This document shows, in pieces, positions 11,101 to 21,991 of a DNA stretch of 43,886 bases; position 1 is the stretch's first letter; each line of letters starts with the position of its first letter. The notes under the pieces are model-generated. The model made no database searches, was not told the DNA's origin, and saw only the letters and a program-made list of their open reading frames with translations. The DNA is from Perkinsus marinus ATCC 50983. Its lineage: Eukaryota > Perkinsozoa > Perkinsida > Perkinsidae. The stretch covers positions 210,018 through 253,903 of the forward strand of contig NW_003210458.1 in NCBI RefSeq assembly GCF_000006405.1, read 5' to 3'. The position numbers and the translations under genes are program-made.

Positions 11101-13932
11101 TCAAACCGCAGTGTTTGTAGATCGAGACTCTTCCTCAACTGTTGAGGCAACGTCCTGAGCGTCTGTAGCCTGGTGATTGGACGGCTGTCTCTTAGCGGCT
11201 CCCACCAGCTCGGTTGAGGTGTTTGGAGCGGCTGCCATTTTGAACAGCTTCAATTGATATTCGATTCCGAAGTGAATGCCAAGACCTGGTGAAAAAGCGG
11301 TCCTCTGACGATGACAGCTTTCGACATCACTCTGATTGTGAGCGACAACGGCGTTATTTTTCCATTCCCATTTGGGGAAGAAAAAGAGATGAGGGAAGCG
11401 ACTGAGTTGCTCGTAAATTCAAGTTAGTTCGAACGGTAGAATAATTCCGCCAACTATACGCTACTTGAATATCTCACTGAGCGACTCGTGCTAATCCATA
11501 GACAGCAATCTACAGTGCGGAGTCTTACATGCAAGTGAACCCACACAAGATAGTATAACACTGAGATAGAATGGATACGTCGGATCAAGATCATAGAGAT
11601 CACCACCCACCAGCGGCCCCACGATGCCACCTGAGAAGAGATGCATCATTCAAAGTCCAGTCCGATTCAACACATGAAGAAAATATACTTACCGACATTG
11701 GCAGCACCCATGACGGAGGAATTGATGAGACCTCGCTTTTTTGGTGGTGCGATTACCGAGTTGAAATACGCCATACCAGCGAAATACAAGGCGGCTGAGA
11801 GAGATAAGCATAAGAGTGACGAAGACTGGGAAACGATAAGTTGGAAAACAATCCGTGCTATAAACGATGGTAGTTCACACTAGAAGCGTTTGGGATTAGC
11901 GTGAACGATTCGATGCTGCAGGAAGCCTTTCTTCATCTGTTTAAGTTCCACAGTCCTCGCCTCGAATGCAGTGTGGGAAACAATAGCTTCTTTCATACAC
12001 TATTCATGACGGCCAATACACAATCGTCCATCCTTACTTCCAGCCTGGATGCACATACCCAGGAAAATAACTCCAACGAGGTTGTCTATGAAAGGAACAC
12101 CAATTATACCGATGGATATGAGCATCCCAATCGAGCCGAGTAACGCCGACTCGAGCAAATCTGACGAGAAGAACATAAAAATGTTGAACTCGAGCGGCAC
12201 AATTACGAGTTAAAGGCAGATAAATACAGTTAACCACGATTGATGCTATAGCCTGAATGCCCAGTACTCCGCCGTTTTCCGACGTTGATAGATGATACTG
12301 ATCGGCACCTACTAGACCGAAGACAGTCGACCAGTTTATTTGGAGGTACCTGAGTAAGGAGGGAATTGGTAAGGCGCCTTTCGATCTGACCTCCACGGAC
12401 GCAGCTCGTGATGCACAAAGGCATTATAACGATGTCGCGATAACATTCACGATTCCTCTATCGTTCTATAAACCGGAGTGGCAAACCAACGAGCAGTCGC
12501 ATCTACTTTTATAAGCGGCGGTTCAAGCGCCGCACACGCTCATCCACTCACAGGTTAACGCTTTTGTTCTGCACGATTTTTCCTACTTCACCAACTCTAA
12601 AGTGTCTCAGTGAACCGTTAATGAATTCCCAACTTACTGTCCCGAGAAGGACGCAATAGCAAGGCAGACAACAGTCGGCCAGAGGTATTTGTTAGCTGGA
12701 GGCTCTTTATCCTCCGGGCGGCGAGCAAATCGATTAACAGGCATACCATGCTCATCCTTCACCAAAGACTCCCTCAGGAAGATATACATAAACACCAGTA
12801 GAATCGCAGAGATAACACCAATAAAGTAGAATGGAAAGGAAAGACTAACGCTGGCTAGAGCACCACCTGAAACGAGAAGAATTGACACCGCTCTAATCAC
12901 AAACATTGGCTGATGGAATTTCATCGAGTGAAGCTATAGATCTATGGACTCAGCCACAGCAATATCAAGTCCTGATCGGTTATGGAATGATTCCAACCCT
13001 CACCTATCGCAGGTCCTAGACTTTGCCCTACCACCACAAACAAGCCCATGAAGACACCATAGAGCTTCATGTCGATAGGCCGACTACTATCTGTAAGGTA
13101 CGCCATAATACAAGGCCTAGTACCTAATGAGACAACACCGAGCCGCTTCGAGAACACTCAAGCATCCTGGCACTGACGCTGTATAGTTTACACGGGACAA
13201 CCATAATAGTAATAGCTATCGTTATACGCAATACCTCACAGAAATCAAGATCGCTCACATTGCAGAGGCGGCCCTACGTCACGTAAATATCTGGGCTATA
13301 GTGGGACTTTTGCGTACGTCCCCACGTAGTGATTCCCGGAAACATAGAATGATGAAGTCCCCCTTGGAGTACCAGCGGCAACCCCAGCCATAGCACGGAA
13401 GCCGGCAAAACTGCCGATGTCCCAAGCGTTGGCCATGAGGAACTGAGCCACGGTGTAGATAGTCATTGCCGACAGAAACACTGGACGACGACCGAGTCTG
13501 AGGAGACCACTCGAGTATTAGTTCCAGGGAGGCGCGCTACCTATCACTGAGTGGTCCGGTGACTAGAGAGGCGAGGAACGTCCCCACAGCATAGGCAGCC
13601 ATTAGAATAGAGGCGGCTGTTCCCTGGTTCATATCGGGAGCTAGATCCTCGATGTACCTGATGCATGGATCAGTGATATGGTATGGACGCATCGCATTGC
13701 GAGTCCATCCTTACCATGGTGTTACGGGTGCCAATAGTGTGCTCCCCAACCACTCTAGGAAGATGCTAAAGAATATCATGACTAGATCGGCCACCCGTCT
13801 CGGTCGGTATTTAATGCGGTAGAACAGCCTCTTCCAATGATTGAGGTTATAATACTCACTTGGGGGTAACGGACCATCGCTACCTCCATCACGGAGCGGC
13901 AATATCTTCCAGAATTTCTTCATCGCCACCAT
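11101..13932 (-). CDS. MFS transporter, tandem copy A
   Basis: Ten exons on the minus strand encode a 12-helix MFS protein of about 470 residues. ATG at 13932 (a second at 13923); stop 11101-11103. Exon 1 (13715-13932) ends in helix 1, GSTLLAPVTPW. Helices 2-3 carry the family loop signature (GPLSDRLGRRP, motif A), and helix 5 the GQSLGPAIGG antiporter-type motif C, which points to drug/H+ antiporter-like proton-coupled transport at a membrane; substrate unknown. The C-terminus is a polar cytosolic tail ending SRSTNTAV. Introns are GT-AG at positions shared with the other copies. Exon 1 is almost identical to copy C's, and exon 2 plus intron 2 almost identical to copy E's, while the remaining exons are diverged. 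Gene B follows upstream after only about 350 bp. The exon after about 12030 is separated by a longer intron of about 280 nt. Confidence 0.88.
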
Positions 13933-14286
13933 GATGGCAGACAAGAACACCAAATGGTGAAGTCGCTACACCCAAGAGGGACAACTGGAAGGCCAACTCC
14001 AATGAAAATGATAAAGTACACATACTCCCGCAATACCGTGGCATGTACCAATCGACTAGAGTAGGCGGACACTGTTGTGATCAATGGACAAACTCAACAT
14101 GCATTTCCAATGAGCGGTTCGAGGATGATGGTCCTCACTAAAGACAGCAACTAAGGGAACGGTGGAAGCTAACTCTTCCATGATAACCGAACAGCGAACG
14201 CCGTTCGAATGAACCACCCTTCCAATGAAGGGGATCAATTGGTGCGGTGTACAACCGCACTAGGGAGAATGTTAAGTCTTTACGCG
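13933..14286. other. Short intergenic spacer between transporter genes A and B
   Basis: About 350 bp separate B's stop from A's start, so any A promoter must be compact or overlap B's 3' region. I see no repeat or motif shared with the upstream regions of D and E. Confidence 0.5.
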
Positions 14287-16149
14287 TTAAACCGAAACTG
14301 TGCGAGTAGTAGACTGATCGTCATGAACATCAGTCATCAGTCCTTCTACAGCATCATCATTTAACTTCGACTGATATGCTATACCCATCTGGATACCAAA
14401 ACCTAAGAAACGGACTTCGATCACAACTGCGGCCGCGAATTCGATCCGTCCAGCAACAGCGTAAATGCTCTCGAATCGTCAACAACTTACAGGCTAGGCC
14501 TCCGAGACAGGAGACACCGACAGACAGGTAGAACGGAGAGGCTGTGTTCAAGCCGTACAGAGTACCGGCAGCGAATGGACCGAAAATTCCACCTAGCAAT
14601 ATCGACAATGACAACAACAGCATACGCTCGAGCGGGATACTCACCGGAATTCGCAGAGGCCATGATGACAGAGTTGACGAGTCCTCTCGTTTTAGGGGGG
14701 CAAACACTTGCCGAGAAGTACCCCATACCGGCAAAGTAACACATCGCTGAAAATACGAATTGCTCAATCGGTTAGGGAGCATATCCGCCTAGATGATGAG
14801 CCAGGTTCAATCCCCACGCCCTACCTCCTCCTTGGATAGCCATGCCCAGGAAAATAACCCCGACCAGGTTATGTATAAAGGGAACGATAACGATAAGGCA
14901 AGAAACGAACAGACCAATGCTTCCCACCAGAGCCGGCTCGATAACACCTAAAATGGACAACGTCCACCTACACTTCGAAGTACCATGAAAGTCACTCACG
15001 AGTAACCGGCACGTAAACAATGTTCACAGCAATCATCGCAAGCACACCAATACTGAGAACTCCACCATTCTGGCAAGGATTGAGATGATACTGCTCCGAG
15101 CCTAGCAGGCCGAATACAGTAGACCAGTTGATCTCTATATACCTAAAGATGAGCTGAATGACAGTCGGAAGGGCCAAACAGAGTGCGCACTGTCCTGCGA
15201 AAGCTGCCAAGGCCATACAGGCGACCGTTGGCCACAGGAACTTGTTCTTAGCCATGACGACTTCAGGTCCTCCCGTTCTTCGTATAGGCATGCCGTTCTC
15301 ATCTTTATGCAACGATTCAGTGAGGAACAACAGGAGCAGCAATACAAGGATCGCTCCTAGCACACCGACGAAGTAGAAGGGGAAGGACAGAGTTATCTCG
15401 GCCAAAGCTCCACCTGGAAAGAAAGGAAAATAGAAAACGAAAGTCTCAACCACATCGCGCTCAGCTATCCTTGCGAGCCTTACCAATGCTTGGTCCGACT
15501 GCTTGGCCGACCACAACACACAATCCAAACATAACACCATACATCTTCATGTCCTCGTATCGACTGCTATCGAGGATGAACGCCATGATCACCGGACGGG
15601 TACCTTGGGAAGAATCCCTGTTAGCGAGAGACCTTCAAGTTGAAGTGATTACCAGCAGCGACACCTCCCATAGCGCGGAAGCCAGCGAAGCTTCCCAGGT
15701 CCCACGCATTGGCTACAAGGAACTGCGAGACCATGAATATTGTCATGGCGCCCACGATGACGGGACGACGCCCTATCCTGTCTGATATCGGACCGGTAAC
15801 CATCGATGAACAGAAAGTGCCAACTGCATATGATGCCATCAGTATGGAGGCAGCCGTGCCTGGGTTCATCTCAGGAGCGAGTCTCTCAACGTACCTGTCA
15901 AAACCGCGAAGTCAATCACCATTGATTGCAGAAAGCTCACCAAGGCGTCACTGGTGCCAGCATAGTATTGGCCAGCCACTCGAGGAACAAACTCGCAAAG
16001 ATAAGGACCAGGTCCAGAATCCGCCTCGGATGGTACTTCAGTCTGTACGCCAACCTACTAGGCGCTTTGAGGTTGTAATAATCCTCATCAGTTAGAGGGC
16101 CCTTGCGTGGCCTGTCCGGGATGAGCAGAAAACTCCATAATTCAACCAT
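14287..16149 (-). CDS. MFS transporter, tandem copy B (most compact)
   Basis: Nine exons; start MVELWSFLLIPDRPRKG at 16149, stop TAA at 14287-14289. Same 12-helix architecture: helix 1 ending APVTPW, motif A GPISDRIGRRP, motif C GQAVGPSIGG, helix 10-11 loop CPPKTRG, tail ending TTRTVSV. It is the most divergent copy. It lacks the intron that splits ...SDR and LGRR... in A, C, D and E, reading through as SDRIGRRP. The intron before YIEINWSTVF is only 48 nt (GTGCGC to TTTAG), has no stop and is a multiple of three, so retention would add 16 hydrophobic residues to helix 7. The 78-nt intron 14747-14824 is almost entirely tRNA-like sequence on the opposite strand. Transport substrate unknown. Confidence 0.88.
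14762..14823 (+). repeat. tRNA-like sequence filling an intron of transporter copy B
   Basis: GCTCAATCGGTTAGGGAGC (A-box with a GCTC/GAGC D-arm-like stem) then GGTTCAATCCC (B-box) at tRNA spacing, on the strand opposite to the gene. The intron, 14747-14824, is 78 nt, so the tRNA-like sequence is nearly all of it. The acceptor and T stems are poorly paired, arguing against a working tRNA. Confidence 0.55.
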
Positions 16150-17231
16150 GGTGGAACAGAGGTAAGGGCAACTAAGCACGCGATAGGAACCAAAAACTCA
16201 GCCGTGCGGTCAGAGCGGTTCAAAAAACTAACCCAGAAATCATGGTTCGACCCTGGAGGAGAATGTTCCTTCCTCGCCGACTTCCCGATGAGTCGCCGAA
16301 TAACATCGAGATCGCTGGACCGCTCGTATTTCTGTGTATATATGGCGTTACTTCTACTGAACTCTCACGCTGACGAACCCCTCAGCTAACTACTTCTGTC
16401 ATGGTGAGTCACACAAATACTGTCTCCTCCGTGCGATCAGATGAACTGTATTCTCTTTAAATGATTGACCTGTAGCTGGTGTAGCCGATAGCTGTTGTTG
16501 GTGTTGTGTGAATCGACTCCGTTCGACCACCTAAATATAGCATATTCGTCGACACGTTGTACCTTTCTGGCAAAGGAGTGTCTGGAATTCGCCGTGCGCG
16601 TGCATGTTACCGGTGGATGAGCTCAACGCGTCATCAAGATAGTCGTTAAGCTTGTCATTTTTCTCATTTCTCAAGCGAAGTGACGTACTGGTTTCGCTAT
16701 CTGCTACCGTTATCTCGTCTCGAGATAAGCCATGTACTCTATTGAGCTTCATGGAATATAGAGTCAGCACTACTTGTCAAGTAGTATTTGAGCCTCGGCT
16801 AACACGACTATCAATCAACCACTGGGGTGGGAAGAGTGTTGTTGCAGCTCTCCCTCATCTCAGCTCATTTAGACTCCCGTTCCGCTTCCTAATCCTCACG
16901 ATGAAGTACACCGTGCGTGACCCTGGCACTCTTTGCTATACGGTTAGTAATACCACTATTGTGTAGATGATTGATCAGAATGAACTCAATCGTGAGTCCC
17001 ACAGAGACATCATTGGGTGTCTTTTTTTGTCACCTCCACAGAGGTAGTGGTAAAGCTGCGGAACCACAACAACACTAAAACGAGAAACTGTATAAACAAT
17101 GAGCGAGCCTCCACACAAACGGGGGAGGCACCCAAAACCTGGGCAGTTATCGAATTCAGAAAGCTGCAAGGAAGAGCACACAAAGGGACAGCCTTTCAAA
17201 CAAATGCAACAGATGTCTAAGCTCGCGATGA
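16150..17231. other. Intergenic region upstream of B, downstream of C
   Basis: No exon is supported. A tRNA B-box-like motif GGTTCGACCC lies at 16244-16253. The remaining sequence shows no recognisable element; open frames here lack protein-like composition and paralogue support. Confidence 0.45.
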
Positions 17232-20200
17232 TCAAGGCGACGCTGCCGTTTCATGATCACTGGTGATGTCGATATCACCCTCAGGCCTTGGCGGGGTCTG
17301 TAGGGACTTCGGCGTGATCGGAGAGGCAGTCTGCACCGATTTATAGAGATTCAACTGATATCTCATCCCAAGGAAGATGCCGATGCCTGAAGTAATGAAG
17401 GCAGGTCAGCAGCAACACACCATCATTTAACTCAGCAGCTCACATGCTGTGAACCCTGTGGCGGATAGGGAAATGCTGAAGTAAAATGGATCGAACAAAC
17501 CAAGATCATACAAATCACCGGCGACCAACGGTCCCACTATCCCACCTGACGATAACATGACACAGTGGAAAAACATCTTGCTGACTTACCAACGTTTGCC
17601 GATGCCATCACACAAGAGTTGACAAGACCTCTCTTCTTTGGAGGGGCAATAACAGAATTGTAGTAGGCTTGACCAGCGAAATACAACGATGCTGAGGTGA
17701 AGGAGACATTGTCAGTGACGCCCTCAACTATACTCCTACTTCCAGCTTGCATGCAGAGACCAAGAACTATGACTGCTGCCAGATTGTGGACGAATGGCAC
17801 CACGATTATAATCATCGAGATGAGCATTCCGATGGCACCCACAATCGCGGCAGGAATGAAGTCTGAGAAACACTATCATCGTCGAGTCGACGACGTCGAC
17901 TAAGCGACATACACAAGAATACCGACTGGGATAAGCTGAGACAAACTTAGAAAGAAATGTCAAAGGAGGGAGTACGTTCAAGTGCAGGAGCTGAAGATTT
18001 TAGTCAGATCCGCCGAATGGAAATATTAAAGCAATAAGTTGTACTTCTAAGACCATGGATGAAAATCGCGAAGGACTGAACATGAGCATTCATACCACAA
18101 AAATTACGAAAAATATGAATCAACGACTTCGGCATGCTGTCCTTTCAACATCATTAGAAATCATTATTCAAGGAGAAGTTCCTAAGGCCGAGGGCCTCTT
18201 ACCGCAACGCAGTGATCAAATTTAGAGATGACTTACGTGTGATCGGCAAGTAAATGAGGTTCATCACGACAGGAGCCACTGCTTGAACGCCCAGAGCCGA
18301 GCCGTTCTGTGAAGTCGTGAGGCCGTAATAATCCACACCGATGAGTCCGAAGACGGTCTGCCAAGTTATACCGATAGTCCTACGGGACAAGCAGGTAAAG
18401 TTAGCAGGTAAATGCACTAAAGCTCGAAGTGTGGGACTTGACATAATATGACATATGAACATCAGAACGATTAAGGAGAAGAGGAAAACTCATCATGAGC
18501 ACCAAGACGAGGAAGTGGATTGGGTACGCACTGGTCATAGAAACGATCAACGAACTTGATGCCAGATTACGTCTGAGGTATTCATATGGAAATTATCGCA
18601 GGGAAAAAATCGAGCGAAGAGCTCGACTGCCGGGCATGAACCACGAATAATATTGAACAAGACTCTAGTCACTACCAAAACTAAAGAAGAATAGGACGCA
18701 GTTAATACTTACTGTCCACAGAAGGATGCCAGAGATAGGCACATAACCGTTGGGATGAGGTATTTGTTCCTGGGCGGGTCTTTCATGCTCACCCCTACAG
18801 GTCTGATAGGATTGCCGTCTTTGTCTCTAATTAGGGATTCTCTTAGGAATAGGAACATGAGGATAAGCAACACCGACGCGATGACGCCAATGAAGTAGAA
18901 CGGGAAGGACAGAGATACGCTGGCTAATGCACCACCTGGAGAGGAACAAAGAAAACGATAGAAACTTGTGATGAAGGTATAGAGACTCCTACCTATAATA
19001 GGGCCAATACTTCGTCCTATGACCACCGATAGGCCAAGAAAGGCACCATACAACTTCATGTCTACCGGCCTACTACTGTCGATGAGGTAGGCGATGATTA
19101 CGGGACGGCTCCCTGAAGCAACATCGTACATTACAACGCTTTCCGGCTCAATGAGTTCAACAGTGGCCCTTTCTCGCCACTATCTCTATTCCAAATTAGT
19201 TGGTCAGAATTGAATAAATGGGCTATTAATTCCGACTACAATTCACACTCGGACTACCAGCACTACGTAATCGAGCGTGATAATAGGAAGAGTTATTCCT
19301 TAAGACTCAAGGCAACTATAATCCGGCAAAGGTGAATCATGTATAGGCCGACTCCCAAGTTGGCCCTTGTGCTAATATCTATAATATCAACATCAGATCC
19401 TCTAGCATCACCCCTACAAAGGGGGAACCACCATCATGTTATCGGGAAAGCTATGATCAGATGACGAGGAGCGAACACTATGAGAGATATATCGCACGCA
19501 GAGTTACTGTTCTACGGACAGCTTAGTAGCTCTGATGACTACGTTGGAGAGAATCGCAGAAGAACACATCTCATCTTTAGGACTTGAGGGACACAATCAC
19601 GCACGATTTGAAATCGAATTATAGGAAGAATGAAAGAACTTAGGAGGAATTCAGGGCAAGAGGTGATTCAACCGAGTCCACTGCATACGTGGAGGTGATT
19701 CTACTGATGTGGGATCATATCATTGAGAACTGTTGAAGAAATACGAGAATGTGAATATTTCACGCACGATTATATTGAGCTAAAATAGAAGTATTAATGA
19801 ACTTCATAACAAACGATATATCGTTTGCATTGTTTCCTCCTTCCCCATGGCGAAACCAAGCGCATTGATATCGATAGAGATTATATTCCATATTTACAAC
19901 AGCAAACCCCCGTTGCGAACAAAGAGTCAAAAGAGAGCCCCTCACTACTACCAGCAGCAGTCCCGCCGATTGCCCGGAACACAGCGAAGGTGGTGAGGTC
20001 CCATGCATTAGCCACTAGAAACTGCGCCACTGTATAGATTGTCATTCCCGCTAAGAATACAGGACGCCGACCCAACCTGAAGACTCACAGTCACCACACA
20101 AGCCGACCTGGATGATTCACTGAAGTCGAAGGCGCTACGATGAGTCGAAGAAAACGCACAAACTTTCCTGATAAGAAAAATAAGAAAGATGGAGAGTACC

Positions 20201-20820
20201 TGTCAGATAACGGCCCAGTGAGCAGAGAGGCTAAGAACGTGCCGACAGCGTAGGATGCCATCAGGATGGACGCTGCAGTTCCCTGGTTCATATCTGGTGC
20301 TAGTTTTTCTACGTACCTATCGATAACAGATACAGCATCGAAAACACCAACATTGACAACTAAATCTGTCACTCGAAAATAGAGGGAAGCAGTAACCAGA
20401 AAGCTCCCAAATATTTCTCTCAACCTTGGAGCGGAAAATTACTCGCTTTTTCCAAAATTTTTTAGAGTTTTTTTCTGAAGTCATGGTGGTATGGGTGGTA
20501 GTGACAATTACCAGTTCGACCCTAGCTCAGTTGTGACCATTCGGACACTCCTACAGCGCGGCCACTAGCGGATCTCACAACCTAGCGAGTACAGATTATT
20601 ATTACCATGGTGTGACGGGTGCCAATAGTGTGCTCCCCAACCACTCTAGGAAGATGCTAAAGAATATCATGACTAGATCGGCCACCCGTCTCGGTCGGTA
20701 TTTAATGCGGTAGAACAGCCTCTTCCAATGATTGAGGTTATAATACTCACTTGGGGGCAACGGACCATCGCTACCTCCATCACCAAGCGGCAATATCTTC
20801 CAATGCCACTGGTGAGCCAT
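17232..20820 (-). CDS. MFS transporter, tandem copy C
   Basis: Ten exons with checked phases: 20606-20820, 20200-20316, 19952-20076, 18993-19112, 18713-18935, 18237-18379, 17740-17862, 17590-17691, 17444-17545, 17232-17386; total 475 codons (474 residues). I chose ATG 20820 (MAHQWHWKILPL) because it matches the length of copy A; an in-frame ATG at 20877 would add 19 residues. Motif A GPLSDRLGRRP spans exons 2-3, motif C GRSIGPIIGG exon 4-5. In motif C an Arg replaces the usual Gln. Introns 3, 5 and 6 are large (about 330-840 nt), whereas intron 7 is exactly 48 nt and open in frame. Tail is Pro/Thr-rich, ending DHETAASP. Probable proton-coupled exporter; substrate unknown. Confidence 0.9.
20512..20533 (+). 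repeat. tRNA-like B-box and A-box motifs in intron 1 of copy C
   Basis: AGTTCGACCC (B-box-like) is followed immediately by TAGCTCAGTTG (A-box-like), an order expected for adjoining tRNA-like modules rather than one tRNA. It lies on the strand opposite to the gene, within the intron 20317-20605. Confidence 0.4.
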
Positions 20821-21240
20821 ATTGTTGATAGAAACTATGGAGAAACTACCATAAATGGACTGCTCTACTTCGGACATAGACAGGCAACATCACCATGTGG
20901 TGACCTACGAAATATACAGCTATCGCAACTTACTAAGCTGAACCTAGAGTAACTTCCTCGTTGGCTCCTATAGTTCACACGATTCGTATGCAGCTGAATG
21001 CGACACATCACCGAAGAGTAGTTCGATTCATTAGACTTGGTCAAACAGGCCATGCTGGTTCCGAATAAATAGGGAATTGTGGTAACAGAACTGCCCTTGT
21101 GCGCGGTGGATCGTAGGAAGGGGAGAATTGAACTCACCGAGTCTGGCCAAGCTCACGACCCCCGAGGCTGCTCCTCGAGCATCTCCTCTGGAATTCGACT
21201 TCTCGGTGAAGGGCTCACCACGGCAATATGTAGACGCCTC
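20821..21240. other. Upstream region of transporter copy C
   Basis: No gene is supported. It lacks the conserved upstream blocks seen before D and E, so C is probably regulated differently or by signals I cannot see. Confidence 0.4.
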
Positions 21241-21390
21241 GCGACTAACTATCGATCAACGGTGGCAGTAACAAGGATACCCGTGTAAGAACGACCTCTT
21301 GTTTTTCGAGTGACCACTTACGACATACTATGAACACAACGTCTGCACGGTATATCAATGAGAATGAGAAGGACCGACACTTGTGAACAC
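21240..21390. repeat. Left end of the duplicated D-flank (paired with 26084-26225)
   Basis: GTAAGAACGACCTCTTGTTT and ACACAACGTCTGCACGGTAT occur in both places in the same order, marking the left boundary of the D/E segmental duplication at about 21240 and 26084. Confidence 0.85.
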
Positions 21391-21955
21391 CGAGAACAAA
21401 CAACAGGATCGTCTATACACAATACCATAGGGAAACACCGTGATGGCATGTCGGGAGATACTAGATCCTTCTAAGAGGAGTTCACATAGTTATTGAATAT
21501 TGCACAACCCACCCCATCGGGGAGGGAAGCTAACAGTATACGTTGCTACCATAAGGCATTCGAGAGAGAAAACGGGGACGAGAACTAAAAACAGAATCGT
21601 CTATAAACAATACCATAGGGGAGCACGGCGTGTCGGAAAATAATAGATCCTTAAAAGAGGAATTTACATAGTTGTGGAATATAGCACAAACACACCCCGT
21701 CGGGGAGAGAAACTAAAAATGTACGGTGCTACCATGAGGCATTCACAAGAAGAAGAACAGGGAGAAGAACTAAAAACAGAATCGTCTATAAACAATACCA
21801 CAGGGGAGCACGGCGTGTCGGAAAATAGTAGATCCTCTTAAGAGGAGTTCACATAATTGTTGAATATAGCACAAACGCACCCCGTCGGGGAAGTAATTTA
21901 ACAGTATACGTTGCTAATATGAGACATTCAAAAGAAGAACAATAACAAAGACGAA
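21391..21955 (-). repeat. Three tandem units of about 185 bp downstream of copy D
   Basis: The landmark GTCTATA(C/A)ACAATACCA occurs at 21411, 21599 and 21784 (spacing 188 and 185). Each unit also holds a GTCGGGAGATAC/GTCGGAAAATA block, a CTTCTAAGAGGA or CTCTTAAGAGGA block, a short C/G hairpin (CCCCGTCGGGG in two units) and a GTTGCTACCATAAGG-like block. The first unit is the one most like the single unit downstream of E. Confidence 0.9.
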
Positions 21956-21991
21956 AACAACGGCATGGCAGAATTATCGTCTTCACAATCA

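Noticed and set aside
14762-14823. Functional tRNA gene inside the transporter B intron
   Set aside because: The D-arm-like stem forms but the T and acceptor stems do not; a decayed tRNA-like element fits better.
15179-15226. CALCLALPTVIQLIF as a real part of helix 7 in copy B
   Set aside because: All four paralogues have an intron at this exact codon and helix 7 is of ordinary length without it; kept only as possible intron retention.
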